Below are positions 8,257 to 17,240 of a DNA stretch of 64,000 nt, piece by piece. Numbering within the stretch: position 1 is the first letter of the stretch; each line of letters begins with the position of its first letter. The notes beneath the pieces were generated by a model. The model saw only the letters and a program-made list of their open reading frames with translations, was not told the DNA's origin and did not search any database. Source of the DNA: Bacteroidota bacterium (GTDB lineage: Bacteria; Bacteroidota; Ignavibacteria; OLB7); NCBI GenBank assembly GCA_018266795.1, contig JAFDZV010000012.1:208687-272686 (forward strand), given 5' to 3'. The translations under genes and the position numbers were made by a program.

Positions 8257-8838
8257 TCAATCGTGCAGCGTCTCGTACAATTCCTTCAGCCGCTTGCGCA
8301 GGTAAAGCACGGCATAGCGCTTGCGGGCCAGAAGCGTATTGATGTTCTCCCCCGTCTCCTCTGCCATCTCACGGAAGCTCACTCCTTCAAACTCGTTCTT
8401 CACGAATGCGAACTTCTGCTCCTTGGGAAGTTCGTCCAATGCCTTGAGCACCGCCTCGCGAATCGTACGGCTTACAAGGCTCCGCTCGGGGCTCATCGAG
8501 ATATCGCTCAGGAAGGTCTCGAACGCCGCGATGTCGCCGTCGTCATCGCTGTGAATCGTATCGGTAAACGTCTGCGGGCGCTTCTTGCGATACGAATCGA
8601 TGATGCGATTCCGGATCGCCGTGAACACCCACGCGCCAATGTTTTCAATCGGTTCCGTAACCTCGGATGCTGCGCTGAGTACGTTTGCGAACACATCCTG
8701 AAGTATATCTTCCGCCTCCTCGTTGGAGCGGACACGCTCGCGGATGAATCCGACAAGCTTGCTTCTATCACGTCGAAACAGGTTCTCGATCTGAAGTGTC
8801 AGTTCCATTGTCGTATGATCCCTTGCATCGTTCATCAT
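8257..8838 (-). CDS. RNA polymerase sigma factor, sigma-70 family (ECF-like)
   Basis: A 193-residue two-domain sigma factor. Region 2 spans about residues 25-90, with EEAEDILQDVFANVL (region 2.2) and GAWVFTAIRNRIIDSYRKKR (2.3/2.4). Region 4 spans about 130-185, with KALDELPKEQKFAFVKNEFEGVSFREMAEE and the helix-turn-helix GENINTLLARKRYAV. Residues 90-130 are acidic. Three starts are possible; the ATG at 8838 gives a normal N-terminal length. The small membrane protein downstream may belong to the same operon. Confidence 0.88.
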   Translation of the reverse strand: MMNDARDHTTMELTLQIENLFRRDRSKLVGFIRERVRSNEEAEDILQDVFANVLSAASEVTEPIENIGAWVFTAIRNRIIDSYRKKRPQTFTDTIHSDDDGDIAAFETFLSDISMSPERSLVSRTIREAVLKALDELPKEQKFAFVKNEFEGVSFREMAEETGENINTLLARKRYAVLYLRKRLKELYETLHD

Positions 8839-8998
8839 GTGCCTGCCGCCTATCTGCTGAACACACGAAGGGGAGTACACATCACCGCTGGAGTCCGTAC
8901 CACCAGTTCCCTCACTGCCGGCTCCCCCCTCTCACTCCGGGTTTCGCCGCGCTCAATGGCAGGAACTCTACGCGTGTCATCTTCCGTCACTTTGACAG

Positions 8999-9029
8999 AT
9001 TCTCCTTGGTGCTGTTATACCAAGAGAAT
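8999..9029. repeat. inverted repeat in the spacer between acyl-CoA dehydrogenase and sigma gene
   Basis: ATTCTCCTTGGT (8999-9010) faces ACCAAGAGAAT (9019-9029), giving an 11-bp stem with one bulged base and an 8-base loop. It lies in the noncoding stretch 8839-9111 between two minus-strand genes. There is no T-run on the minus side. It could be an operator for the sigma gene or a weak terminator for the dehydrogenase. I see nothing else in this spacer. Confidence 0.4.
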
Positions 9030-9111
9030 ATCGTGCCACGTTCTACGGAAACCGGAACCAATGTGTTGCGTACTTCGGGATCGCACGGTCCTTCCGGGTC
9101 GCCTCCCGCGG

Positions 9112-10278
9112 TCAGCGCAGAACCGCTCGCGAGATAACGATCTTCTGGATCTCCGAAGTCCCTTCGCCAATAGTCAGTAGCTTTGCGTCGCGATAAAACT
9201 TCTCCACCGGATATTCCTTGATGTAGCCGTAGCCGCCATGAATCTGAACGGCTTCCAGGGCGGCGCGCACCGATGTCTCGGACGCGTAGTACTTCGCCAT
9301 GGACGCCTGGGTTGCATACTCCCGCCCCGCATCACGGAGGTATGCGGCCTTGTACGTAAGCAGACGCGACGCCTCGATCTCCGTGGCCATCATCGCCAGC
9401 TTGAATTGGATTGCCTGGAACTCCGCCAGCTTTCTGCTGAACTGCCGGCGCTCGTTCGCATACTTCATTGCGGCGTCGAACGCTCCCTGCGCCAACCCCA
9501 CGGAGAGGGCTGCAATCGAGATGCGGCCGCCATCCAGGATCTGCAGTGCCTGTTTGAAGCCCTGCCCCTCCTCGCCGATAAGATTCCCGGCAGGAACCCG
9601 CACATCCTCGAACACGAGGCTCGATGTATCGGAGCAGCGCATCCCGAGCTTGTTCTCCTTCTTGGAGGCCGAGAAGCCCGGCATGGACTTGTCCAGTACG
9701 AATGCCGAGATTCCGTTGGCGCCAGCCTCACGGTTGGTAACCGCCATCACTACCGCTATATCTCCAACGGTTCCATGCGTAATAAAGTTCTTGGAGCCAT
9801 TGATTATCCATTCGTTCCCATCGCGCCGGGCCACGGTCTGCATGCCGCTGGCATCGGAGCCGGAGCCTGGTTCGGTGAGCCCCCAGGCGCCCATCGACTG
9901 GCCTGTTGCCAGGCGGGGTATGTACCGGCTCTTCAATTCATCCGAGCCGAATCGAAGGATATGCCCGGTGCAGAGGCCGTTGTGAGCCGCAACGCCAAGT
10001 GCAACCGAGGGATCCACGCGGCCGATTTCCTCCACGATCAGCGCATATTCAACGAACCCGAGGCCCGAGCCACCCAGCTCTACGGGAACCGTAATCCCTA
10101 GGAATCCCAGCTCCGCCATCTTCCGGAACAGATCGGCCGGGAACTCCTGGGATTCATCGTACTGCATCACCACGGGGCGGATTTCGCTCTCGGCAAAGTC
10201 ACGCGCCAGGTTCCGCACGGCCTGTTGCTCTTCGCTGAGGGCTGTATCGTAGGCAACGGTAGCGGATTCCTCGTGCAT
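9112..10278 (-). CDS. acyl-CoA dehydrogenase
   Basis: FAD-dependent acyl-CoA dehydrogenase of 388 residues that forms a trans-2-enoyl-CoA and passes electrons to electron-transfer flavoprotein. N-terminal helical domain markers include ARDFAESEIRPV and GFLGITVPVELGGSG. The flavin-binding segment is AWGLTEPGSGSDASGM near residues 130-145, then INGSKNFITHG. The C-terminal domain has RRQFSRKLAEFQAIQFKLA and the catalytic Glu in IGEGTSEIQ near 375. It resembles short-chain or branched-chain enzymes, but chain length cannot be told from sequence. AGGAGG lies five bases before the ATG and a TAACTTTG promoter element lies upstream. Confidence 0.92.
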   Translation of the reverse strand: MHEESATVAYDTALSEEQQAVRNLARDFAESEIRPVVMQYDESQEFPADLFRKMAELGFLGITVPVELGGSGLGFVEYALIVEEIGRVDPSVALGVAAHNGLCTGHILRFGSDELKSRYIPRLATGQSMGAWGLTEPGSGSDASGMQTVARRDGNEWIINGSKNFITHGTVGDIAVVMAVTNREAGANGISAFVLDKSMPGFSASKKENKLGMRCSDTSSLVFEDVRVPAGNLIGEEGQGFKQALQILDGGRISIAALSVGLAQGAFDAAMKYANERRQFSRKLAEFQAIQFKLAMMATEIEASRLLTYKAAYLRDAGREYATQASMAKYYASETSVRAALEAVQIHGGYGYIKEYPVEKFYRDAKLLTIGEGTSEIQKIVISRAVLR

Positions 10279-10325
10279 GCCAACCTCCTGTATCGTTGAA
10301 CTGGTCAGAGTCGCGTGATAAGAGG

Positions 10326-10333
10326 CAAAGTTA
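10326..10333 (-). promoter_or_regulatory. Bacteroidota-type -7 promoter element of the acyl-CoA dehydrogenase gene
   Basis: On the minus strand the sequence is TAACTTTG, matching TAnnTTTG. It sits about 48 bases upstream of the start codon, leaving a leader long enough to contain the AGGAGG ribosome site. Confidence 0.55.
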
Positions 10334-10571
10334 GCGATTCACGGCAAATCCGCCGGGTTCCATCATCCGCGCGCAGGCCCGTCGGGCGGCACCCATAGAT
10401 CGGAATTCCGGTCACAGGCTGCATTATTCCGCGGTATATGAATCAATGACACCGAACCAGGCCGTCCGCCACATTGTGTAACGCCAACCGCCTTCACAGC
10501 CGTCCGCCACGCCGAACCGGTCCGGAGAATCGACACCCCGGACCCCGCCAATCAGGTTGCGCCGATCTCAC

Positions 10572-10579
10572 TATCTTTG
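10572..10579 (+). promoter_or_regulatory. Bacteroidota-type -7 promoter element, probably leaderless
   Basis: TATCTTTG matches TAnnTTTG and ends six bases before the ATG at 10586. Transcription from this element should begin at or within a few bases of the start codon, so the mRNA would lack a leader. An in-frame TTG lies inside the motif, which argues against that alternative start. Confidence 0.5.
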
Positions 10580-10585
10580 CCGTCT

Positions 10586-11119
10586 ATGAAACAGCCATCG
10601 GAACTCACTACGGCCGACATCCAATCCATTCCGTTCTGCCACCGCTCCACGATGAACGGCCCGACAATCGCCGGCGTGAAGCGGAAGGACCTGCGCACGA
10701 TCGTGGACGGCCGCGGCGATGTGATCGAACTCTGGAGCCTTCCCTGGGTGGAGCAGGAAGGGCTTGCCATTCCTCAACACGCATACCAGTCGGCAACTGA
10801 CCATGGTGTGGTGAAATGCTGGCACCTGCACGAGCTGCATACGGACCAGTTCACGGTAACCCGCGGGAAGATGCAGGTGGTCTGCGTGGACGTTCGCGAA
10901 GATTCCCCTTCGTACGGAGAGGTGAACAGCTTCATTACCGGTGTGCAGCGCCCGTCGCTTATTCTGATTCCACCCGGTGTGATGCATGGGTGGAAAGCTC
11001 TCTCACAGCCGGAGACAATCGTGGTGAACTTCCAGACGATGCCGTACGACCCCGCCGATGAATTCAAGTTCCCATGGGATTGTGTGCTCACGGAGGTCTG
11101 GGAGCCACGGAACGGATAG
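10586..11119 (+). CDS. dTDP-4-dehydrorhamnose 3,5-epimerase family (RmlC-like cupin) protein
   Basis: A 177-residue RmlC-type cupin. Visible parts are DVIELWSLPW, then QSATDHGVVKCWHLHELHTD (the substrate-face strand), GKMQVVCVDVRED, and the second cupin strand PSLILIPPGVMHGWKAL. True RmlC converts dTDP-4-keto-6-deoxyglucose to the L-lyxo sugar during dTDP-rhamnose synthesis. No rmlA, rmlB or rmlD lies nearby and the active-site pattern is only partly kept, so another sugar-nucleotide substrate is possible. Confidence 0.75.
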   Translation: MKQPSELTTADIQSIPFCHRSTMNGPTIAGVKRKDLRTIVDGRGDVIELWSLPWVEQEGLAIPQHAYQSATDHGVVKCWHLHELHTDQFTVTRGKMQVVCVDVREDSPSYGEVNSFITGVQRPSLILIPPGVMHGWKALSQPETIVVNFQTMPYDPADEFKFPWDCVLTEVWEPRNG

Positions 11120-11674
11120 CGGGAAACGGATGCCGTTCATCACCATCGCCATTACATAGAATGTTCGCGCAACAATATGTGGGTACACAAACATGTACTG
11201 TATTCCGCATTCATCAACATCGAAATTGCGTTCGGTAATTCCGGAGGCATGATCCGGTGAAATTACCCGACGTGATCGCAAGAAATCCCCCCCTCAGGAA
11301 GACCCTAGCGATACGCCGTGGACGGTCTCGTTTGCTGCAAGACCCTTTGCGCCGATCCACTGGTCTTCGTACGAGTACCACGATCCACGCAACAACGATC
11401 CGTTTTTGATACGAGCCTGATACTCCTTCACGTATGGGAATTCCATACGGGGGGTTGCTATTGCCGTGACTGACCATATGCAGTAGCGACGGATGGAGAT
11501 CTGTATACACGAACACGGATCACAGCAACGAACGTTGTTCAACACCGGCTCTGCAATCACGCCCCATGGATCATTTCGTGGGGAGGGAATTGTTGTTGCC
11601 GAAATCATGCACACACATGCGCACATGGATGCGCATTCACAATTCTGGTCAACATTCAGAAGGAGAGGAAGATC
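11120..11674. other. noncoding stretch with a palindrome, upstream of a surface-protein gene
   Basis: I see no convincing gene in this 555-base stretch. It contains a clean palindrome, CGTATGG-gaatt-CCATACG, at 11431-11449, which could be an operator or a processing hairpin. A minus-strand frame of 146 codons covers the right half but starts inside the next gene and has no family resemblance. GAAGGAGAGG just before 11675 is the ribosome site of the next gene. Confidence 0.45.
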
Positions 11675-14600
11675 ATGAACAGATTTTTCTCGCTTTGCGC
11701 TGTGGCGTTGATGGTATGTCTGGGGATCTCGCAAACTAAGGCGCAGGTTGTACAGGCAGGCGACGCCGTGGTCACGTGTGAGGCAACAGCCGCATCAGGG
11801 TTCGTCATTGGCCTTGTCCACGTCCAGAACGCAAACGTACAGCCTGTCAATACCAACTGGGCGGCGCCGATGTACCACGATCCAACCTGGACACTCCAGC
11901 ATATGGGTCAGGTGTTCGGCATCGCGCTCGACGGCGCAGGCAACATCTATACAACGGCAACCACCTGTTACGGATCCACCACCTTCGGGCCAGCCGGCGC
12001 TGGTGGCATCTACAAGATCAATGCCGTCACGGGCGCAGTCACGAACTGGGTCACCACGGTGGTGAGCCCCAGCCTGAACACGGTTGGCACATCCCAGATC
12101 CCGAACACGGGACCGGGGCTGGGCAATATCTGCTTCGATCCCGATCACAACCAGGGCCAGTTCTTCGTGACGAATATGGAGGATGGCAAGATCTACCGCA
12201 TCAACATGAGCGGAATCGTGCAGCAGATTTTCGATCCGATGGGACCGGATGGCGGCACCGCCGGCTTTGCGCCGCGCGGAGAACGCCTCTGGGGCATCGG
12301 CTATTGGAACAACAGGGTGTACTTCAGCGTGTGGCGGGAGGACTGCGGATTCCCGAGCGCCATCGTCTCCAACGAGATCCGGTCGGTCCCGTTGAGCGGC
12401 GCAGGCGCAATCGTCGGACCCGACGTCTTCGAGTTCTCGCTGCCGCCGATCATCGGCGCCACGAACTCGAACCCCGTTTCCGATATCGAGTTCACCGTAA
12501 CAACGGGAGTAACGAACACGAGGATGCTGCTGGCTGAACGCACCATGCTTGCCGATGCCACACCCAACGCCCATGCAAGCCGGCTGCTGGAATATGTGCG
12601 GACGGGCCTGACCTGGACGGCATCCACTTCGATCTTTTCGATCGGCACACTCGCATCATCCGCATGCGGATACCAGGCCAACCCGATCGCAAACAGCGCC
12701 GGTGGCTGCGACTACGGATACGTCAGCTTCGACAAGAACAAGCACCAGACCATCGGCTGCGACTCCGCAGTCTGGAACACCGGCGACGCGCTCCACCTTG
12801 GCAACCCGGATATCATCTACGGTCTGCAGCGTCTTCCCTCCACTGGCGGGTCGATCGCAAACAGCCAGTTGATCGATCTCGACGGCAATCTTGCAACCTC
12901 GCAAAAGACACAGATCGGAGATATCGACATCGTCAAGACCTGTGTGGTGAAGTCGATCTGCAGCCAGGTTGGCTACACGCTTACGTACGATCAGTCGCAG
13001 GCTCCGAAGTGCTGCTGGGATCTCACGGTCACGAACAACTACCAGGCAAACTTCTGGACCAATATCCGTCTCGATATCCTTACCGCCGGCGTGACGTTCT
13101 CCAGCGCCAACGCTCCTGCGGGATGGGGTCTTTCATCGATCGGACCAACGTTCGCCGTCTTCAATCCGAGCGTTGGGCAGATACCGCTTGGCAACAGCGG
13201 TCCGCTCAAGTTCTGCCTGAATGTGGGAGTGGCTCCGCCGCAGAAGCTGCTGTTGACATGGATCGCGAAGGATGGCACCATCTGCACGGACACGCTTACA
13301 ACGAATTGCGAGCAGGATACTCGCAAGTGCGGGAAGCTGACCAACGTGAATCTGAAGTGCAACCAGACAACGCCGGCAGGAAACACGTACTCCTTCTCGT
13401 TCACGATCTTCAACGATCCTACGAACATCTTCACCATGAGCAAGGCGTCCATCACGGTGACCAGCCCTGTGGGGGTGACCCTGAGCCCGCACCTGTTCTC
13501 GTTCCCGGGTGTTCCTCCAGGCGGAACATCCACAACGCAGAACTCGACAATCTTCGGCGGGCACCCCGGCGATTCGTTGTGCCTTTCCATCGAGGCCCAC
13601 AATGCCGATTCCACCTGGTGCTGCCGTTTCGATACATGCTTCGTCCTGCCGCCCTGCAAGAGTTGCTGCGATCCGCTGAGAGTCACCTTCGGGCAGTTCG
13701 GCATCGGCACCAACTTCCTCGGCACCGTTACCATGAACACCACGGTGACGGCAACGATTCCGCTGCGCTCGTTCAATGCCACAGTGGTGAGCGCCACACG
13801 CACCTCGAACTGCAACGTCTCGCCGGTCGGGAATGTGGCTGGCGTATTTACCGGTGGGTCCTTTACGCCCGTGCCGGTAATTCCAGGACCATTCGGGCTC
13901 AACACGTCAACGATCTCCTGGGGCACCAACATCGCCGGCTCCAACGCCACCGGTGCTCCGCTGAGCCTGACATTGAAGTTCCCGCCGCCGCCAAGCGGCT
14001 GGTTCTGCCGCGACACGCTTCGCTGGTGCATCAAGTATACCTACCAGGATACTGCGTGCCACACCTGCGACACCACGATCTGCTACTCGAGAGTCCGCTA
14101 CGGACTGCCGTGGATCGTTGTGGACAATCCGAAGGACATACCCGTTCCGTTCCATACCGATGGCGGCAATGGCGGCGGAAACGGCGGCACGAAGGGCGAT
14201 GGCCGCGAGCCACAGGGTGGAACGGCTCAATCGGTCTTCACGATCTCGATGGCCACCAGTACAACAGGACAGCTCACGATCAACAATCCGAGTCTCCAGG
14301 AGGGTGTTGATCCGGGAGCCCTGATAACGATCCTCGGCTTCGATATCGAACCGGAGGTTGGTGTTGATCTACAGAACATCTCGGACAACACAACCGGGCA
14401 GGCGGCGCGAGCCACGGATCGGATTGCAAGCCTCGCGACGTTGCAGCAGCAGATCAATCCGGGAGAGACTCGCACGTTCACGCTGGCATACGACAACTCG
14501 CTGAACGCGCTCACTTTCGCCAACTACATCACGGTCTACTACACGGTGGCATCCGATCCCGAGACCATCCAGCAGTCCACGCTCATTGCCTATGCGAGAA

Positions 14601-15334
14601 CACCGGATGGCCAGGGTGGCGATGTGCTCGGCGTTGACAAGGGCATCCAACTGACGAACGTGCGGACGTACGGGCTTCAGTTCAGCAACGGCAATGCAAA
14701 CGGCGACGGTATCTGTCGGGTAGTGGTGACCGTCACCTCCGACGGCGACGATCTCGTGGCGGTTGGCCCCGGCGTTGACCACACGAAGATGAACCTGAAG
14801 TCGTATCGCACGCTCGATCCCGCGGCGCCACCGATTCTGCTTGCGGAAGCTCCGCCTGCTACCCAGGCGGTGGAATCGGTAGTTGCGGCTGGCGAGGTGG
14901 TTACACCGATCTACATCACCGTCTGCGGTGGGCTGGACAAGTCCGCCACGTTCCACTACACAACCTATAACCAGAACGGTGAGGTTGTTACCGATGGCGA
15001 TGTCACCGCAAGCTCTCCGCTGGCGGCGGGACAGGCTGGCATCAACGATCCTGCAAAGCCCGGCACCAGGGTTAACCTGGTTGAGGCGTTCCCGAACCCG
15101 ACAACCGGCAGCGAGATGTTCCGCTTCACGCTTGCCGAAAACGATCCCAACGTCTCGCTGGTGATCACGAACGAACAGGGCCAAGTTGTGGCCACGCTGC
15201 TGAAGGCCGTAGCGTATCCTGCCGGAACGCACGAGATGACAGCCGATCTGGCAAAGCTCCCGAACGGCACGTACTTCTACACGCTGCGTACCAGCACGTT
15301 TACCCAGACCCGGAAGATGCAGATCGTCCGGTAG
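11675..15334 (+). CDS. large T9SS-sorted surface or secreted protein
   Basis: A 1219-residue exported protein of unknown function. Residues 1-23 are a Sec signal peptide ending TKAQ. Residues 80-400 look like a beta-propeller, with GIALDGAGNIYTT, GNICFDPDHNQGQFFVT and DGKIYRINMSG. Residues 420-800 are a chain of Cys-rich beta domains with repeated CC pairs (KCCWDLTV, SCCDPLRVTFG). A Gly-rich linker (GGNGGGNGGTKGDG) follows at about 830. The last 85 residues are a T9SS type A sorting domain (EAFPNPTTG, then LPNGTYFYTL, ending RKMQIVR). The protein should cross the outer membrane by T9SS and be anchored or released. A strong ribosome site (AAGGAGAGG) precedes the ATG. Two terminators follow. 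Confidence 0.88.
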   Translation: MNRFFSLCAVALMVCLGISQTKAQVVQAGDAVVTCEATAASGFVIGLVHVQNANVQPVNTNWAAPMYHDPTWTLQHMGQVFGIALDGAGNIYTTATTCYGSTTFGPAGAGGIYKINAVTGAVTNWVTTVVSPSLNTVGTSQIPNTGPGLGNICFDPDHNQGQFFVTNMEDGKIYRINMSGIVQQIFDPMGPDGGTAGFAPRGERLWGIGYWNNRVYFSVWREDCGFPSAIVSNEIRSVPLSGAGAIVGPDVFEFSLPPIIGATNSNPVSDIEFTVTTGVTNTRMLLAERTMLADATPNAHASRLLEYVRTGLTWTASTSIFSIGTLASSACGYQANPIANSAGGCDYGYVSFDKNKHQTIGCDSAVWNTGDALHLGNPDIIYGLQRLPSTGGSIANSQLIDLDGNLATSQKTQIGDIDIVKTCVVKSICSQVGYTLTYDQSQAPKCCWDLTVTNNYQANFWTNIRLDILTAGVTFSSANAPAGWGLSSIGPTFAVFNPSVGQIPLGNSGPLKFCLNVGVAPPQKLLLTWIAKDGTICTDTLTTNCEQDTRKCGKLTNVNLKCNQTTPAGNTYSFSFTIFNDPTNIFTMSKASITVTSPVGVTLSPHLFSFPGVPPGGTSTTQNSTIFGGHPGDSLCLSIEAHNADSTWCCRFDTCFVLPPCKSCCDPLRVTFGQFGIGTNFLGTVTMNTTVTATIPLRSFNATVVSATRTSNCNVSPVGNVAGVFTGGSFTPVPVIPGPFGLNTSTISWGTNIAGSNATGAPLSLTLKFPPPPSGWFCRDTLRWCIKYTYQDTACHTCDTTICYSRVRYGLPWIVVDNPKDIPVPFHTDGGNGGGNGGTKGDGREPQGGTAQSVFTISMATSTTGQLTINNPSLQEGVDPGALITILGFDIEPEVGVDLQNISDNTTGQAARATDRIASLATLQQQINPGETRTFTLAYDNSLNALTFANYITVYYTVASDPETIQQSTLIAYARTPDGQGGDVLGVDKGIQLTNVRTYGLQFSNGNANGDGICRVVVTVTSDGDDLVAVGPGVDHTKMNLKSYRTLDPAAPPILLAEAPPATQAVESVVAAGEVVTPIYITVCGGLDKSATFHYTTYNQNGEVVTDGDVTASSPLAAGQAGINDPAKPGTRVNLVEAFPNPTTGSEMFRFTLAENDPNVSLVITNEQGQVVATLLKAVAYPAGTHEMTADLAKLPNGTYFYTLRTSTFTQTRKMQIVR

Positions 15335-15368
15335 TGGTAACCATGCTGTAAGGGTTCCCGACATCCTG

Positions 15369-15400
15369 GGCTGCAGACTCTGAAACGCAGCCTGGTTTTG
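15369..15400 (+). terminator. possible intrinsic terminator after the T9SS surface protein
   Basis: GGCTGC (15369-15374) pairs with GCAGCC (15387-15392), followed by TGGTTTTG. The stem is short, so this is weaker than the next hairpin. Confidence 0.5.
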
Positions 15401-15436
15401 AAAGGAACCGTAAACACACAGCGAGGATGATAGCGA

Positions 15437-15479
15437 GCGGCCGCGGCACCCGCCTACGGGTACTGCGGCCGCATTTTGT
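15437..15479 (+). terminator. strong intrinsic terminator
   Basis: GCGGCCGC (15437-15444) pairs with GCGGCCGC (15465-15472), and the inner ACCCG/CGGGT arms extend the stem around a small loop. ATTTTGT follows. It insulates the surface-protein gene from the SAM riboswitch transcript downstream. Confidence 0.75.
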
Positions 15480-15612
15480 CGTTGCTGCCCTGCAGCCCTT
15501 TCCCCGCAAGGCTTTCACGGCAGTTCCCGGCAACGCCGAAGCAGCTCGCAACACCCCATCACACAGAAAATACTTGCGCCCGCCGCCGCCGCCGTTGTAT
15601 GTTCATGCATAA

Positions 15613-15730
15613 CTCATCAAGAACGACCGAGGGATCAGGCCCGTTGACGTCGTAGCAACCGGTTCGCCGAGCACGTCTCGCGAATGTCAGGTGCTAAATC
15701 CTGCCTGGACGAAGAACCAGGGAAGATGAG
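15613..15730 (+). promoter_or_regulatory. SAM-I (S-box) riboswitch aptamer
   Basis: Senses S-adenosylmethionine and controls metB-metX-hom. The S-box core is plain: CTCATC (P1 5' strand, 15613-15618) then AAGAACGACCGAGGGA, AGGCCCGTTGACG with GCAACC, AGGTGCTAAATCCTGCC, and AGGGAAGATGAG ending in the P1 3' strand GATGAG (15725-15730). The switch logic is visible. GAGGGC at 15728-15733 overlaps P1 and is complementary to GCCCTC at 15771-15776, the 5' arm of the downstream terminator. Without SAM the antiterminator can form; with SAM P1 closes and the terminator folds. This makes it an OFF switch. Confidence 0.93.
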
Positions 15731-15769
15731 GGCACACAACAGATCGCGCGCACATAGCCGCACTGATGC

Positions 15770-15797
15770 AGCCCTCTCTTCCGGAGGGCTTTTTCGT
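15770..15797 (+). terminator. SAM riboswitch expression-platform terminator
   Basis: AGCCCTC (15770-15776) pairs with GAGGGCT (15784-15790) and runs into TTTTTCGTTC. Its 5' arm can instead pair with the riboswitch P1 3' strand, so it is the regulated terminator. Confidence 0.85.
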
Positions 15798-15852
15798 TCG
15801 GGGGAGATGAGGCGGCGCGATGCACAGCGGTTACGATGCCGCGTATGTTCAT

Positions 15853-15884
15853 GCCTCCTCACGTCCTGCGAGGGGGCATTTTCG
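15853..15884 (+). terminator. second tandem terminator in the met leader
   Basis: GCCTCCTC (15853-15860) pairs with GAGGGGGC (15870-15877), with one G-U pair, followed by ATTTTCGTTC. It lies about 55 bases after the first terminator and still upstream of metB. Readthrough must pass both. Only the first overlaps the aptamer directly. Confidence 0.65.
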
Positions 15885-16004
15885 TTCCCGCGCAACGGCA
15901 CGAGACCACGCCGGTCCGCCCGCGGCGATGCCTGGCTCTCGGGTTCCTGGTGAGAAACGCCTCGTACTGAAACGAAACTCTCAGACATACAGGAACCCGA
16001 TCGC

Positions 16005-17240
16005 ATGACCATCGAAACAAGACTCACGCTCGCCGGCCAGCGCACCGACGGAACGTTCAACAGCGTTGCCCCCCCGATCTACCAGACCGCCACGTTCCGC
16101 TTCGAGGGAATCAACCGCACGAAGGGATACGACTACACCCGCTCCGGCAATCCGACGCGCTCGGCTCTGGAGGAGGTGCTTGCCGATCTGGAGGGTGGAG
16201 CCGGAGCGGTAGTGGTATCCAGCGGCATGGCGGCAATCTCCACCGTGCTTGCAACATTCAACGCGGGCGATCACATCATCTGTTCGCACGACTGCTACGG
16301 CGGCACCGAACGCCTGCTCTGTACGTTGCGCAGTCAGGGAAAGATCGAGGTCACCTTCTCCGATCTGCGCGACCCTCTTGCACTGGTTGACGCCGTGCAG
16401 CCCAACACCCGCGCGGTCTGGGTGGAGACGCCCTCCAACCCGCTCCTCCGCATCGTTGACCTCGAGGCCGTTGCCGGGTTCGCCGGCAGCCACGGGCTCC
16501 TCCTGATCGTGGACAACACCTTTCTCTCACCTCTCTTCCAGCAACCGATCGCCTTCGGCGCCGACGTGGTGGTGCACTCCACAACGAAGTACATCAACGG
16601 ACACTCCGATGTAGTTGGCGGCGCCATCATCTCGCGCACCGAGGAACTGCATCGTCTCCATGCGGCAACCGCGAACACTCACGGCACAACGGCTGCGCCG
16701 TTCGATTCCTGGCTGGTGTTGCGCGGGCTCCGCACGCTTCCGCTCCGCATCCGCCAGCACGAAGCAAATGCACTGGCGGTTGCGCGCTTTCTGGAATCGC
16801 ATCCGGCCGTCGAGCGGGTGTTCTACCCGGGCCTGGAATCGCACGAAGGGCATCGGCTTGCTGCACGCCAGCAGCACGGCTTCGGAGGCGTGGTATCGTT
16901 CCAGTTGCGCGGTAGCGAGGATGCATTGAATACCCTGCTGCTGGCAACCGAAGTCTTCACGCTCGCGGAATCGCTCGGCGGAGTGGAGTCGCTGATCGAG
17001 CACCCTGCCACGATGAGTCACGCCTCCATGAGGCCGGAACAGCGCGCAGCGGCCGGCATCAACGATCGCATCATCCGTCTCTCGGTCGGCATCGAAAGCG
17101 AGTGCGATCTGATTGCCGATCTGGCGCAGGCGCTGGATGCGGCCGTACTGCACGATGCTCCTCTCCAGGGCGCAGCATATGCCCCGGCGGTTCCGAACGA
17201 CAGTGATGCCAGTGTCGCAGCGGAGGCGCTTCATGTCTGA
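16005..17240 (+). CDS. metB: cystathionine gamma-synthase / O-acetylhomoserine sulfhydrylase family PLP enzyme
   Basis: Cys/Met-metabolism PLP enzyme of 411 residues. Markers are YDYTRSGNPTRSALE near residue 45, SSGMAAIS near 70, the cofactor Asp in VDNTFLSP near 170 and the PLP lysine in VHSTTKYINGHSD near 190-200. SLGGVESLIEHPATMSH near 325 is also typical. It either joins an activated homoserine to cysteine (cystathionine gamma-synthase) or to sulfide. Co-transcription with metX makes O-acetylhomoserine the likely substrate. The family cannot be split further by eye. It is the first gene under the SAM riboswitch. The C-terminal 25 residues are an unusual low-complexity tail. Confidence 0.85.
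   Translation: MTIETRLTLAGQRTDGTFNSVAPPIYQTATFRFEGINRTKGYDYTRSGNPTRSALEEVLADLEGGAGAVVVSSGMAAISTVLATFNAGDHIICSHDCYGGTERLLCTLRSQGKIEVTFSDLRDPLALVDAVQPNTRAVWVETPSNPLLRIVDLEAVAGFAGSHGLLLIVDNTFLSPLFQQPIAFGADVVVHSTTKYINGHSDVVGGAIISRTEELHRLHAATANTHGTTAAPFDSWLVLRGLRTLPLRIRQHEANALAVARFLESHPAVERVFYPGLESHEGHRLAARQQHGFGGVVSFQLRGSEDALNTLLLATEVFTLAESLGGVESLIEHPATMSHASMRPEQRAAAGINDRIIRLSVGIESECDLIADLAQALDAAVLHDAPLQGAAYAPAVPNDSDASVAAEALHV

Noticed and set aside
8992..9020. TTGACA-17-TTATAC, resembling a sigma-70 promoter on +
   Set aside because: No plus-strand gene follows for 1.5 kb, and other promoters here use the TAnnTTTG form. Probably chance.
11294..11734. Minus-strand frame of 146 codons upstream of the T9SS surface gene
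   Set aside because: It begins inside the signal-peptide region of the plus-strand gene, has no motif, and its palindrome is better read as a DNA or RNA element.
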